From IMG/VR virus record IMGVR_UViG_3300009177_000011, positions 1-56,243 of that record: DNA of 56,243 nucleotides; one strand, given 5' to 3'. The position numbers were made by a program, and so were the translations under genes. This document shows positions 50,412 to 56,243 of the stretch, piece after piece (position 1 is the first letter of the stretch; each line of letters opens with the position of its first letter). The notes under the pieces are model-generated. The model searched no databases. It was not told the DNA's origin and saw only the letters and a list, made by a program, of their open reading frames with translations. The DNA comes from a virus.

Positions 50412-51136
50412 GCGACCGGTTTGTCCACCGCGGTGGACATCTCAGACAGTATCCAGCACTTCGGGTCCAGTGCCCGTTTGGTGTCCTCATCCATATGCTC
50501 CGTGATAAACTCCAGCGGGGTGTGCACTTTCAGCTTCAACGGGCACAGGCATGCGGTACAGACATTCAGCTTGTCGTCCACCGTGGTGGACAGTTTACGG
50601 CCGGAAAGCTTGGAGAGCTGCAGTTTTATGGCTGCTGCGGCCGGCTTAGTGAACCATTCCTCAAGACCGCCTTTGCCGTTGAGGGCGCATGCCACACAGG
50701 TTTCGGCCCGCTGCAGCGCGAGCGCGGGATCTACTCCAGGGAGGTTGGACTCGATCCAGTCATTCAGTGTCTTGACGCCCTGCCACACCTTTTTAGTCTT
50801 TGCGGCCGCAACACTTAGTTGCTTTTCGCTTTGGGGTGACAGGGCTTTGAATTTTGGGCTGGGGGCGACTCCTGCTCCGGGCTGGCTGATGAACTGAGTC
50901 CATCCCATGCGTTCACATATGGCAGCATTAAAGGCGTCCACCTCGTCCGCCACCACATTCGGGTCCACTGACCACCCGTGCTTGGCGGTGAGCGCCGGGT
51001 TGGCCCGCCTCATGGCCACCACCTGATCCACGATGCTGTGGAATGAGGAACCATTGCGTACGTTGAACCGGGTTTCAGGCTGGTAAAATTTGAGGCCGAA
51101 GGGAATCTGCACCATGCGGTTGTTGAGTCTTGCCAT
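50408..51136 (-). CDS. Conserved phage protein with cysteine clusters and two palindromes
   Basis: 242 residues from the ATG at 51136. It contains SFHSIVDQVVAMRRANPAL, HGWSVDPNVVADEVDAFN and ICERMGWTQFI, a family I recall in phages. The C-terminal half has CVACALNGKGG, VCTACLCPLKLKVH and KCWI, a six-cysteine set that could hold an iron-sulphur cluster or zinc. Two palindrome copies lie within it, read as STTVD and STAVD, so it is unusually enriched. Function unknown. Confidence 0.6.
   Translation of the reverse strand: MARLNNRMVQIPFGLKFYQPETRFNVRNGSSFHSIVDQVVAMRRANPALTAKHGWSVDPNVVADEVDAFNAAICERMGWTQFISQPGAGVAPSPKFKALSPQSEKQLSVAAAKTKKVWQGVKTLNDWIESNLPGVDPALALQRAETCVACALNGKGGLEEWFTKPAAAAIKLQLSKLSGRKLSTTVDDKLNVCTACLCPLKLKVHTPLEFITEHMDEDTKRALDPKCWILSEMSTAVDKPVA
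50422..50439. repeat. 18-bp palindrome copy 8 (perfect)
   Basis: TGTCCACCGCGGTGGACA. Read on the minus strand as STAVD near the C-terminus of the 50408 gene. Confidence 0.95.
50575..50592. repeat. 18-bp palindrome copy 9
   Basis: CGTCCACCGTGGTGGACA, two differences from perfect; arms still pair around a GT centre. Read as STTVD. Confidence 0.85.
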
Positions 51137-51146
51137 AATGGTGCCG

Positions 51147-51194
51147 GTTATCTCGCATTTTTCCCTTGCTGTCAATCCCTCACTGTTTCATAGT
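51147..51194. promoter_or_regulatory. Divergent overlapping promoters at the XRE gene
   Basis: Leftward: TTGACA (51170-51175), 17 bp, GATAAC (51147-51152). Rightward: TTGCTG (51166-51171), 17 bp, CATAGT (51189-51194). The -35 elements overlap by two bases. Both transcripts would have leaders of only a few bases. This is a plausible switch controlled by the XRE-type regulator. Confidence 0.45.
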
Positions 51195-51206
51195 CGATAC
51201 AACCTT

Positions 51207-51389
51207 ATGAGACTCGGTGAAATGATCCGTGCCTGGCGTGACAAGAACCATGTGTCCCGCCGCACTCTCGCGACCCAAATTGGCATCGACCACGTCACCC
51301 TGTCCCGCATCGAGAACAACGACTGCCGGGCCATTGCCATAGACAATCTGAACAAGATTTTCGTGTGGATGACCGGAACTGACAAATGA
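51207..51389 (+). CDS. XRE/Cro-type HTH regulator
   Basis: 60 residues. LGEMIRAWRDKNHVSRRTLA, then IGIDHVTLSRIENND is a standard lambda-repressor-like helix-turn-helix. The longer frame back to 51090 lacks support. Placed at a divergent promoter, it may control the leftward 50408 operon and itself. Coupled to the next gene by ATGA. Confidence 0.8.
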   Translation: MRLGEMIRAWRDKNHVSRRTLATQIGIDHVTLSRIENNDCRAIAIDNLNKIFVWMTGTDK

Positions 51390-51754
51390 GCTGGAAAGGT
51401 TACGACGCCGAATGGCTGAACCGGTTTGAAAACAGACGGAATGAAAATAAATCTCGTCCTCAAGTACCGAACCCCAAACCACCTCAACGACCGGATGCAC
51501 TGGCGAGCCATTGCCAGCGAGAAGCACAAGGCACAGAATGTCCTGTTGTCCGCTTTACGCTCCGCCGAGTCCAGTTACTCGACGTTGACGCCAAATACGC
51601 CTCAATCAAAGATCTGCTCGACGGCTTACGGCATGCTGGCCTTATACGTGGCGACAAAGAGGGTGAGGTCGATCTCAAAGTCGAACAAGAAAGAGTCGAC
51701 TCGTACACGCTCGAAGAAACCCTCATCGAAATAGACCTGCCATGCCTGTCCTGA
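51386..51754 (+). CDS. RusA-like Holliday junction resolvase (C-terminal part clear)
   Basis: 122 residues. The C-terminal half reads VRFTLRRVQLLDVDAKYASI then KDLLDGLRHAGLI, fitting the RusA pattern with acidic residues in D-x-D-(N/A) and the K-x-LLDGL helix. The N-terminal 50 residues are basic and less RusA-like. A second frame (51441-51734) overlaps it and also looks coding, raising the possibility of a frameshifted or dual product. Confidence 0.65.
   Translation: MSWKGYDAEWLNRFENRRNENKSRPQVPNPKPPQRPDALASHCQREAQGTECPVVRFTLRRVQLLDVDAKYASIKDLLDGLRHAGLIRGDKEGEVDLKVEQERVDSYTLEETLIEIDLPCLS
51441..51734 (+). CDS. Overlapping frame in the RusA-like gene
   Basis: 97 residues in the frame one base off the RusA-like gene. 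Its first 40 residues (INLVLKYRTPNHLNDRMHWR, then SEKHKAQNVLLSALRS) look like a RusA N-terminus, while its C-terminal half is low-complexity Ser/Lys/Thr. Either a real overlapping gene or the N-terminal part of a frameshift product. Confidence 0.35.
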   Translation: MKINLVLKYRTPNHLNDRMHWRAIASEKHKAQNVLLSALRSAESSYSTLTPNTPQSKICSTAYGMLALYVATKRVRSISKSNKKESTRTRSKKPSSK

Positions 51755-52029
51755 AACCTACTGGAACCAAACTCCTCGTCACCCCGTATCGCCGCGAGCG
51801 CTCGCGTGGTGGTGGGATCATGCTCACTGAGAAGAACCGAGATATCCTGATGGGCGATGACCACATCTTCTGGGTGGTGGCGGTGGGCGAGAAGGTGAAG
51901 GATGTCAAAGTGAAGGACCGCGTGGTCTGCAAGTTCGACCACGATGGCCTTGAATATCTCACCGACGGCACCAAACGGGCATTCATCAATCTGCACGAGG
52001 TGCTGCTCATCATTGAGCCGGACTTTTAG
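51742..52029 (+). CDS. GroES-like co-chaperonin
   Basis: 95 residues. KPTGTKLLVTPYRRERSRGG, VVAVGEKVKDVKVKDRVVC and INLHEVLLIIEPDF follow the GroES fold, including the mobile-loop region. No GroEL is encoded, so it would pair with the host chaperonin, as T4 gp31 does. Capsid folding is the usual reason. Confidence 0.75.
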   Translation: MPVLKPTGTKLLVTPYRRERSRGGGIMLTEKNRDILMGDDHIFWVVAVGEKVKDVKVKDRVVCKFDHDGLEYLTDGTKRAFINLHEVLLIIEPDF

Positions 52030-52259
52030 AAGGTGACCAGCGGGTGGCCGACGACCGACAGCAGGAAGTTGATAATGATGATGGCCCCAATGAAGATGAT
52101 GATGTAGCCCAGCACCCGCTTGAACATCTCGTTCAGAAAAGGGGCCTGCTGCACCAGCCACCAGATGATGCCGAGCACAATGCCCACCACGAACAGGAAC
52201 AGAAGCGAATGGATCAGGCTGTCCCCCGACAAGTGAACTTCTGAAAGAATTGGGGTCAT
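52026..52259 (-). CDS. Two-span membrane protein, possible holin
   Basis: 77 residues from the ATG at 52259. Two membrane segments: LLFLFVVGIVLGIIWWLVQ and LGYIIIFIGAIIIINFLLSV. It converges on the end of the GroES-like gene with a 4-bp overlap. A second holin or a host-membrane effector is possible. Confidence 0.5.
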   Translation of the reverse strand: MTPILSEVHLSGDSLIHSLLFLFVVGIVLGIIWWLVQQAPFLNEMFKRVLGYIIIFIGAIIIINFLLSVVGHPLVTF

Positions 52260-52291
52260 GGCGCACGTTGGCACCACGACCCCTGCAAGTA

Positions 52292-52308
52292 AAGGGGGTG
52301 TTCCCCTT
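52292..52308 (-). terminator. Short hairpin at the end of the macro-like gene
   Basis: AAGGGG/CCCCTT around a 5-base loop, overlapping the TAA stop of the 52307 gene, with TTTACTT following on the minus strand. Confidence 0.4.
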
Positions 52309-52717
52309 AATGAAACTCCAACGGAAGCACCACGTTTACCGGGCGATTATTGCGGAAGAATGGCGCTATCTCCTCCGCCTTGTAACCCGCGTACCCACAG
52401 CCCAGCTTGGTCACGAGAAATTCCAGCTCCATGTGCTGGTCGGCATAATCCATGAACCGGTGAATAGCAGCCTCAATTTTATTGAGGGGCATCGTTTCGA
52501 AACGCACCCGCCAGTGCGTGTCATCCCGGGGAATGTAGATGCGCGTTGGGATGGCGTAACACCGTCCCGTCGGCCCTTCCGCCACGCCTCGGTCGGCTCC
52601 AAAGAGCAGGGTGGCGGTGCGAGCCGCGCCCTTGCCGTGAATACCAGCGGTGTTGGAGCCGAATACGAAGATCTGGCCCGGTTCCAACATCAGGATGTTT
52701 TCTGGCGTCGCTTTCAC
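52307..52717 (-). CDS. Macro-domain-like phage non-structural protein
   Basis: 136 residues. IFVFGSNTAGIHGKGAARTA, GPTGRCYAIPTRIYIP and FLVTKLGCGYAG resemble a widespread phage family (A1S_2505-like) with a macro-domain-like pattern that can bind ADP-ribose. With the NADAR gene at 19203 it suggests handling of ADP-ribose chemistry. Coupled by ATGA to the next gene. Confidence 0.6.
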   Translation of the reverse strand: MKATPENILMLEPGQIFVFGSNTAGIHGKGAARTATLLFGADRGVAEGPTGRCYAIPTRIYIPRDDTHWRVRFETMPLNKIEAAIHRFMDYADQHMELEFLVTKLGCGYAGYKAEEIAPFFRNNRPVNVVLPLEFH

Positions 52718-53211
52718 GAGGTTTTCTCTGGCAAGAGTGCCTTGAAATGGCTGTCCCGGGCAATCTCAAACACGGTCTTTTTGCCAACCATGATGTAGCT
52801 GAGAAACACCTCACGCACGTCGGCTTGCTTCAGCAGGATGAGCGACATCTGGATTTCCACCCAGTCCTGCATGATGCGCCACGCGGTGCGCTGCGCTTGA
52901 GCGCGGAAGTCCTCGCGAACCTTGCGCTTCACGTGAGGATGATCATCGACCGACTGGCCATCCTTCGACACCGGGCTTACGCCGACATATTCACGCCACA
53001 TTCGCTCAAGGACCTCCTCCTCGCGCACTGGCAGCTTGACCCGCATCGGATGGTTGTCACCAACGTCGATTGTGAACGTCAGAGCGTCGACCTTGCCGTC
53101 TCTCTGGTATTCTTTCTCGATGCCTTTGACACCACAGTGGATGAGCGTCTGCTCAATTCGCATGATGGTCGTGGGCACCGGGACTTCGGAGGTGTAATTT
53201 TTCAGGAACAT
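52714..53211 (-). CDS. Hypothetical protein
   Basis: 165 residues. Beta strands at the start, then a helical region (FRAQAQRTAWRIMQDWVEI) and DVREVFLSYIMVG. I associate this with phage genomes but know no function. It is coupled to both neighbours. Confidence 0.6.
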   Translation of the reverse strand: MFLKNYTSEVPVPTTIMRIEQTLIHCGVKGIEKEYQRDGKVDALTFTIDVGDNHPMRVKLPVREEEVLERMWREYVGVSPVSKDGQSVDDHPHVKRKVREDFRAQAQRTAWRIMQDWVEIQMSLILLKQADVREVFLSYIMVGKKTVFEIARDSHFKALLPEKTS

Positions 53212-53666
53212 GGGTCCACCTCGACGTTCTTCTTCAGGAGTTCTACCGTGTTATTGAAAGCGCGGACCAACACCTCGTTGGGCAGCGTGATGTCGTAAAC
53301 TGATCCGCTCCGAGCCATGCCGGCCATGACGCAGTCGGAGATGTACTCGATCACATCGATCAGGTTCACGTCCTCTGGCACCCCGTCAGCGTAATTCAGG
53401 TGATGCCGGTGGATCTTCCGGTGGTTATCCCACCACGTGGTCTGCTCGAACTTGGTGACGAAATCGGCGTAGAACTCGGCGATGTTTTCGACCTTGTCGT
53501 AGTCGTGGACGCGAGCCGCCTGAGCCATCATGCTCTGGAATAATTCCAGGGCTTTAATCACGTCGAGAATGTGCAGCATGCTCGACTGGCGCAGCATCTC
53601 CTGAGAAACCTTGGTCACGTCGCAGGTGCGCGTGTCGGCTGTGGGTGATTTTTTGACCGTTATCAT
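53202..53666 (-). CDS. DUF5662-like conserved protein
   Basis: 154 residues. DTRTCDVTKVSQEML, RVHDYDKVENI and TWWDNHRKIHRHHLN are recognisable; the repeated His/Asp pattern (HDYDK, HRKIHRHH) suggests an HD-like metal site. Families of this look (DUF5662) are common in phages; function unknown. Coupled by ATGA to the next gene. Confidence 0.6.
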   Translation of the reverse strand: MITVKKSPTADTRTCDVTKVSQEMLRQSSMLHILDVIKALELFQSMMAQAARVHDYDKVENIAEFYADFVTKFEQTTWWDNHRKIHRHHLNYADGVPEDVNLIDVIEYISDCVMAGMARSGSVYDITLPNEVLVRAFNNTVELLKKNVEVDPCS

Positions 53667-54073
53667 TGCGAGTCCTTTTGGGTTCGGATTTCGGCGAGTT
53701 TGGAAACGACCTTCTTAAGCGCCCTGTCCAGGCGTTCCTGCTCGGCGAGGATGAGGGCGCCCGCCTTCACGAGGCAGCGCTCCCGGTCGATCTCGGTCGT
53801 GTATTCCCCGGCCGAGTCCTTCTTCCATGGCTTGAAATACTGCGGGTCCCACGGCCACTGCTTGGCGAAGTTCATCAGCTGCCAGATGGGAGGCCGGAGC
53901 GCGGCTTCCACGTAAAACTTGGCCGCTTTCCAGATGCTTCCATCGATATGGGTGTCGTCGTGGTCCTGGTCCCAATGCTCCTCGCTTTTCTGCCGGTCGC
54001 GCTCAGCGTAGATGGTGGCGGTGGCCCGCAACTCCGGGTCTTTTATTTGCTCGATTCGTTCGTCTGTTTTCAT
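53663..54073 (-). CDS. Conserved phage protein
   Basis: 136 residues from the ATG at 54073, which has the phage leader AACCAAAGGAAA. ATIYAERDRQKSEEHWDQ, then HDDTHIDGSIWKAA and RCLVKAGALILAEQERLDR form a pattern common in phages. A nucleotide-metabolism role has been suggested for similar sequences, but I cannot confirm it. Confidence 0.6.
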   Translation of the reverse strand: MKTDERIEQIKDPELRATATIYAERDRQKSEEHWDQDHDDTHIDGSIWKAAKFYVEAALRPPIWQLMNFAKQWPWDPQYFKPWKKDSAGEYTTEIDRERCLVKAGALILAEQERLDRALKKVVSKLAEIRTQKDSQ

Positions 54074-54104
54074 TTTTTCCTTTGGTTTTTGGTTGACTGC
54101 AAAT

Positions 54105-54380
54105 TCAACGTAGGACGCGTTCGTGACGGGCTGGCGTCTCGTGGTGACGGTTCTCCCCAATCACCGATGCGGTGAAGTAGTCGACGGCTATGTGCTTTTC
54201 GCGCAAAGCCACGCGGATCATCGCGGTGATGGTGCTCACGTGCCACTTGTAATAGACCGACTGCTTGTGCTTCTCGATGGTCTTGATCGAGCAGCCCATG
54301 ATCTCGGCGATTTCCTTATTGGTGTGGCCGAGGCAGAGCAGGACCATGACCTCGGTTTCCCGGACGGTGAGCTTTTTCAT
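54105..54380 (-). CDS. LuxR-type HTH regulator
   Basis: 91 residues. LTVRETEVMVLLCLGHTNKE then IMGCSIKTIEKHKQSV is the GerE/LuxR helix-turn-helix. No receiver or sensor domain is present. Likely transcription regulator. Its ATG overlaps the upstream stop by one base (TAATG). Confidence 0.8.
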   Translation of the reverse strand: MKKLTVRETEVMVLLCLGHTNKEIAEIMGCSIKTIEKHKQSVYYKWHVSTITAMIRVALREKHIAVDYFTASVIGENRHHETPARHERVLR

Positions 54381-54631
54381 TATTCGCATCCGTGATTTTG
54401 GCAGATGCCGTCCTTCATCCAGCCGCCGCAGTCCGGGCAGAGCTGGTCGATGGCCCACTTAAGGTAAATCGCCGCGTCGAGGTGCTCCTCGTAAGCGTGC
54501 ACCAGACGGGCGCGATGGTGGGAGTGATTCTCAGCCACGGTCTGGCCGTACTTCTTGATGCCGAGTTGCTGGCGGGCGGCGATGTCCCGGCAGACGGCGG
54601 CTTCGATTCCGGTGGGTTTAGGTAGGCTCAT
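54380..54631 (-). CDS. Conserved protein with zinc knuckle
   Basis: 83 residues from the ATG at 54631. LGIKKYGQTVAENHSHHRAR then HAYEEHLDAAIYLK resembles phage nucleotide-modification-associated proteins. The tail CPDCGGWMKDGICQNHGC is a zinc-binding knuckle. Exact role unknown. Confidence 0.55.
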   Translation of the reverse strand: MSLPKPTGIEAAVCRDIAARQQLGIKKYGQTVAENHSHHRARLVHAYEEHLDAAIYLKWAIDQLCPDCGGWMKDGICQNHGCE

Positions 54632-54864
54632 TTGATGGGCAGGTTTTCTGCGTGAAAAATCTGTGGCCCACGGAGCCATCCGCGCTTCCCGGAGATTCGG
54701 CGCACGGGACGGGCGATCAGGTAGGGCTTCTTGTCGCCCTCCCGGGCATAAATCACGTTGTCGGCCTGCCACTCGTAGGTGTAGCCGTAAGCGTGCGCGA
54801 CGAATTGTCGCCCCACAAAGTGGAGGCAGCGGCGTTGGTTGTCCGACCAGTCGGTTTCTCTCAT
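54628..54864 (-). CDS. Hypothetical protein
   Basis: 78 residues, basic, rich in aromatic residues, coupled by ATGA on both sides. A beta-rich small fold is likely (NVIYAREGDKKPYLIARPV). Unknown. Confidence 0.55.
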   Translation of the reverse strand: MRETDWSDNQRRCLHFVGRQFVAHAYGYTYEWQADNVIYAREGDKKPYLIARPVRRISGKRGWLRGPQIFHAENLPIK

Positions 54865-55055
54865 GTTCGGGGAATCTGGTTGAGGATTCGGACGAGGGAC
54901 TGCTTCAGCAGGTCGCGTGATCGGCCCGCGTCGGTGAGTCGCGTGCCACCACGATCCTCAAACTCGGCCTGTTCGATGCCGACAAGCAGGCTCTTCAGTT
55001 CAGACACATCATCCTCGGTGAGGATCACGGTTCGGTCGACGGGAATATAGCTCAT
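54861..55055 (-). CDS. Hypothetical protein
   Basis: 64 residues from the ATG at 55055, coupled by ATGA. Mostly helical (DVSELKSLLVGIEQAEFED). Unknown function. Confidence 0.5.
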   Translation of the reverse strand: MSYIPVDRTVILTEDDVSELKSLLVGIEQAEFEDRGGTRLTDAGRSRDLLKQSLVRILNQIPRT

Positions 55056-55246
55056 ACTTTTTGTTTTTCTTTGGCGGCATCGGCCGCATCCAGCTGGGCA
55101 CGGAGCCAGCCCTTCTGCCACTGCCAACGCAGTTCGATATCATCCTCCCGGAAGCCCTGATTCGGAGATTCTCCGAAATGTTTTCCAGCCTTGAAGTCGG
55201 CGATGCCCTGGTTGCGGGCGGTGGTTTTATCAGACTCGGAGGTCAT
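55052..55246 (-). CDS. Hypothetical protein (weak RMF-like pattern)
   Basis: 64 residues. NQGIADFKAGKHF, then ELRWQWQKGWLRAQ faintly recalls ribosome modulation factor-like proteins (G...AF..G...W..GW..A). Treat as unknown. Coupled by ATGA on both sides. Confidence 0.5.
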   Translation of the reverse strand: MTSESDKTTARNQGIADFKAGKHFGESPNQGFREDDIELRWQWQKGWLRAQLDAADAAKEKQKV

Positions 55247-55503
55247 TTGGTGATCTGGTAACGAAATTCTGCCACTTTTACGCCACCGTGCATGAGCACC
55301 TTATGGTCCGGGCAGATGACAATTCCGATGCCATGTCGGCGCATGTATTTCACGCAAAACTGCACGTGTTTTCGCTCCTTACTCCAGCGGAACACGACTG
55401 GCGGAAGGATGGGTTTAAGCCACCGCTCCAGAAATTCCTCCTCGGCACGGCAAATCTCCATGGCGATGGGGAAGAACCCCTCGGTGGGATTATCGTAATA
55501 CAT
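55243..55503 (-). CDS. Hypothetical protein
   Basis: 86 residues with several histidines and cysteines (HVQFCVKYMRRHGIGIVICP). Alpha/beta. Coupled by ATGA to the next gene. Confidence 0.55.
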   Translation of the reverse strand: MYYDNPTEGFFPIAMEICRAEEEFLERWLKPILPPVVFRWSKERKHVQFCVKYMRRHGIGIVICPDHKVLMHGGVKVAEFRYQITK

Positions 55504-55506
55504 AAA

Positions 55507-56133
55507 TTATTCGAGTTCAGGGTGGATGGCGTCAGTCGTCGGGACCGACGGATTTACGGGCTCCGGTGAGGGTTCCGCGGTAGATCCCGTCGGGTAGCCA
55601 TTGTCCGAGGAGGGTGATTTTGAGGCTTTCGCAGACCTGCGGGTCCGGGTGCTCGATGAAGGCTGACTGGGCCCGGAGGGTGATGGTGGCGCCGCCGAAC
55701 TGGTAGGTGTGCCGGTAGCGGAGTCGGACGGTTTGGTCGAGGGGGACGTGGAGTTGCATTTTTTGTTCGAGCGGTACTGGCGTTGTTTTTCCCGGAAGTA
55801 GGCTTTGCGATCGTCCTCATCCATGGTGTCCCGGTATTTCAGGAAGTTTAGGATGCGCCACCCACCCGGAATGTCCTCAATTCGACGGCCCTCCTGGTCC
55901 GGGGTCCTCGAGTACTCGTCGGGCGACTTCAGAATGTTGAGGCACTCAAGGCACTCGGCAAGGGTGACCTTGGCGAAGTCGGCAAGCCCGGGAATCGAGG
56001 TCATCACCTCCCCGTGCTTATTGGCCATGGCGAGCATGGTAATCCACACGAGTTTGAGGTTCTTGTTATCCTGCCGCCAGAGCGTGGAACCAATGAGTGA
56101 TCCGAAGAGTTTGGTGTAGCCGCCAGCAATCAT
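55507..56133 (-). CDS. Replication-initiation-like protein with Ser/Pro-rich tail
   Basis: 208 residues from the ATG at 56133. The first ~105 residues (TKLFGSLIGSTLWRQDNKN, VWITMLAMANKHGEVMTSI, GGWRILNFLKYRD) match the helical N-terminal domain of phage replisome-organiser/DnaD-like proteins. The rest is Ser/Pro/Thr low complexity that overlaps another frame (55532-55759). Next to the main non-coding gap, it may recruit the host helicase or mark the origin. Confidence 0.65.
   Translation of the reverse strand: MIAGGYTKLFGSLIGSTLWRQDNKNLKLVWITMLAMANKHGEVMTSIPGLADFAKVTLAECLECLNILKSPDEYSRTPDQEGRRIEDIPGGWRILNFLKYRDTMDEDDRKAYFREKQRQYRSNKKCNSTSPSTKPSDSATGTPTSSAAPPSPSGPSQPSSSTRTRRSAKASKSPSSDNGYPTGSTAEPSPEPVNPSVPTTDAIHPELE
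55532..55759 (-). CDS. Embedded overlapping gene in the replication-like tail
   Basis: 75 residues in another frame, beginning MQLHVPLDQTVRLRYRH and ending with a normal globular composition (FEH-like IEHPDPQVCESLKITLLG). It looks more protein-like than the Ser/Pro tail it overlaps. It may be a separate gene read inside the replication gene. Confidence 0.4.
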   Translation of the reverse strand: MQLHVPLDQTVRLRYRHTYQFGGATITLRAQSAFIEHPDPQVCESLKITLLGQWLPDGIYRGTLTGARKSVGPDD

Positions 56134-56220
56134 GGCGCGGAGCCTACCACTACTGTTCAAGGTGTCAACTACAATTTTGAATGTCTTTCACCGTCTTGCA
56201 AAGTAGGTGGACAATCACAC

Positions 56221-56243
56221 AATCATAATCATAATCATAATCA
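56221..56243. repeat. Right copy of 23-bp terminal direct repeat
   Basis: Identical to bases 1-23, giving the circular overlap. Confidence 0.9.

Overview
This window looks like the complete genome of a tailed bacteriophage of about 56.2 kb. The first and last 23 bases are identical (an AATCAT hexamer array), as expected for a circular molecule or a circularly permuted assembly. A terminase large subunit, portal, scaffold-like protein, major capsid protein, tubular-tail-like proteins and a 2021-residue virion protein are present. No tape-measure protein, tail sheath or integrase was seen, so a podovirus-like virion is the best guess. No DNA or RNA polymerase gene and no tRNA were recognised. 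The host cannot be read directly. The gene families and the BNR sialidase-like protein recall phages of Verrucomicrobia or related groups, but that is inference.

Layout: (1) 659-19774, plus strand: about 45 mostly small, tightly packed early genes, many joined by ATGA overlaps and many preceded by a near-constant ribosome-binding leader (ACCAAAGGACA). It holds a ubiquitin-like/E2-like/E1-like/JAB-like cassette (5449-9598), a Rad52-like annealing protein, a RecB/Cas4-type nuclease, a DEAH helicase, a TOPRIM primase that appears frameshifted, and a NADAR protein. (2) 19754-33193, minus: virion proteins, including the giant polyvalent protein and tail proteins. (3) 33279-35147, plus: terminase large subunit alone, ended by a 13-bp-stem bidirectional terminator. 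(4) 35261-51136, minus: lysis-like membrane proteins, two secreted proteins (a lipoprotein and a sialidase-like protein), CxxC-repeat proteins, capsid, scaffold, portal, then a cargo block with one methyltransferase and three glycosyltransferase-like proteins, and an HNH endonuclease. (5) 51207-52029, plus: a small XRE regulator, a RusA-like gene and a GroES-like co-chaperonin. (6) 52026-56133 plus 321-548, minus: a leftward block of small accessory genes, a LuxR-type HTH protein and, near the junction, a replication-initiation-like protein.

Two observations stand out. First, the phage carries what looks like a complete prokaryotic ubiquitin-like conjugation and deconjugation set. The E1-like Rossmann motif and catalytic cysteine, the E2-like cysteine motif and the JAMM H-x-H-x7-S-x2-D signature can all be read in the sequence. 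Second, an 18-bp palindrome, TGTCCACCGCGGTGGACA, occurs nine times (four perfect). All nine copies lie inside unrelated protein genes on both strands, and seven are read in the frame encoding Ser-Thr-(Ala/Thr)-Val-Asp. This resembles an in-frame selfish palindrome or a dispersed protein-binding site.

Gene functions are assigned by reading the translated sequences. No database search was possible. Family names are recognition from memory and carry the stated confidence.
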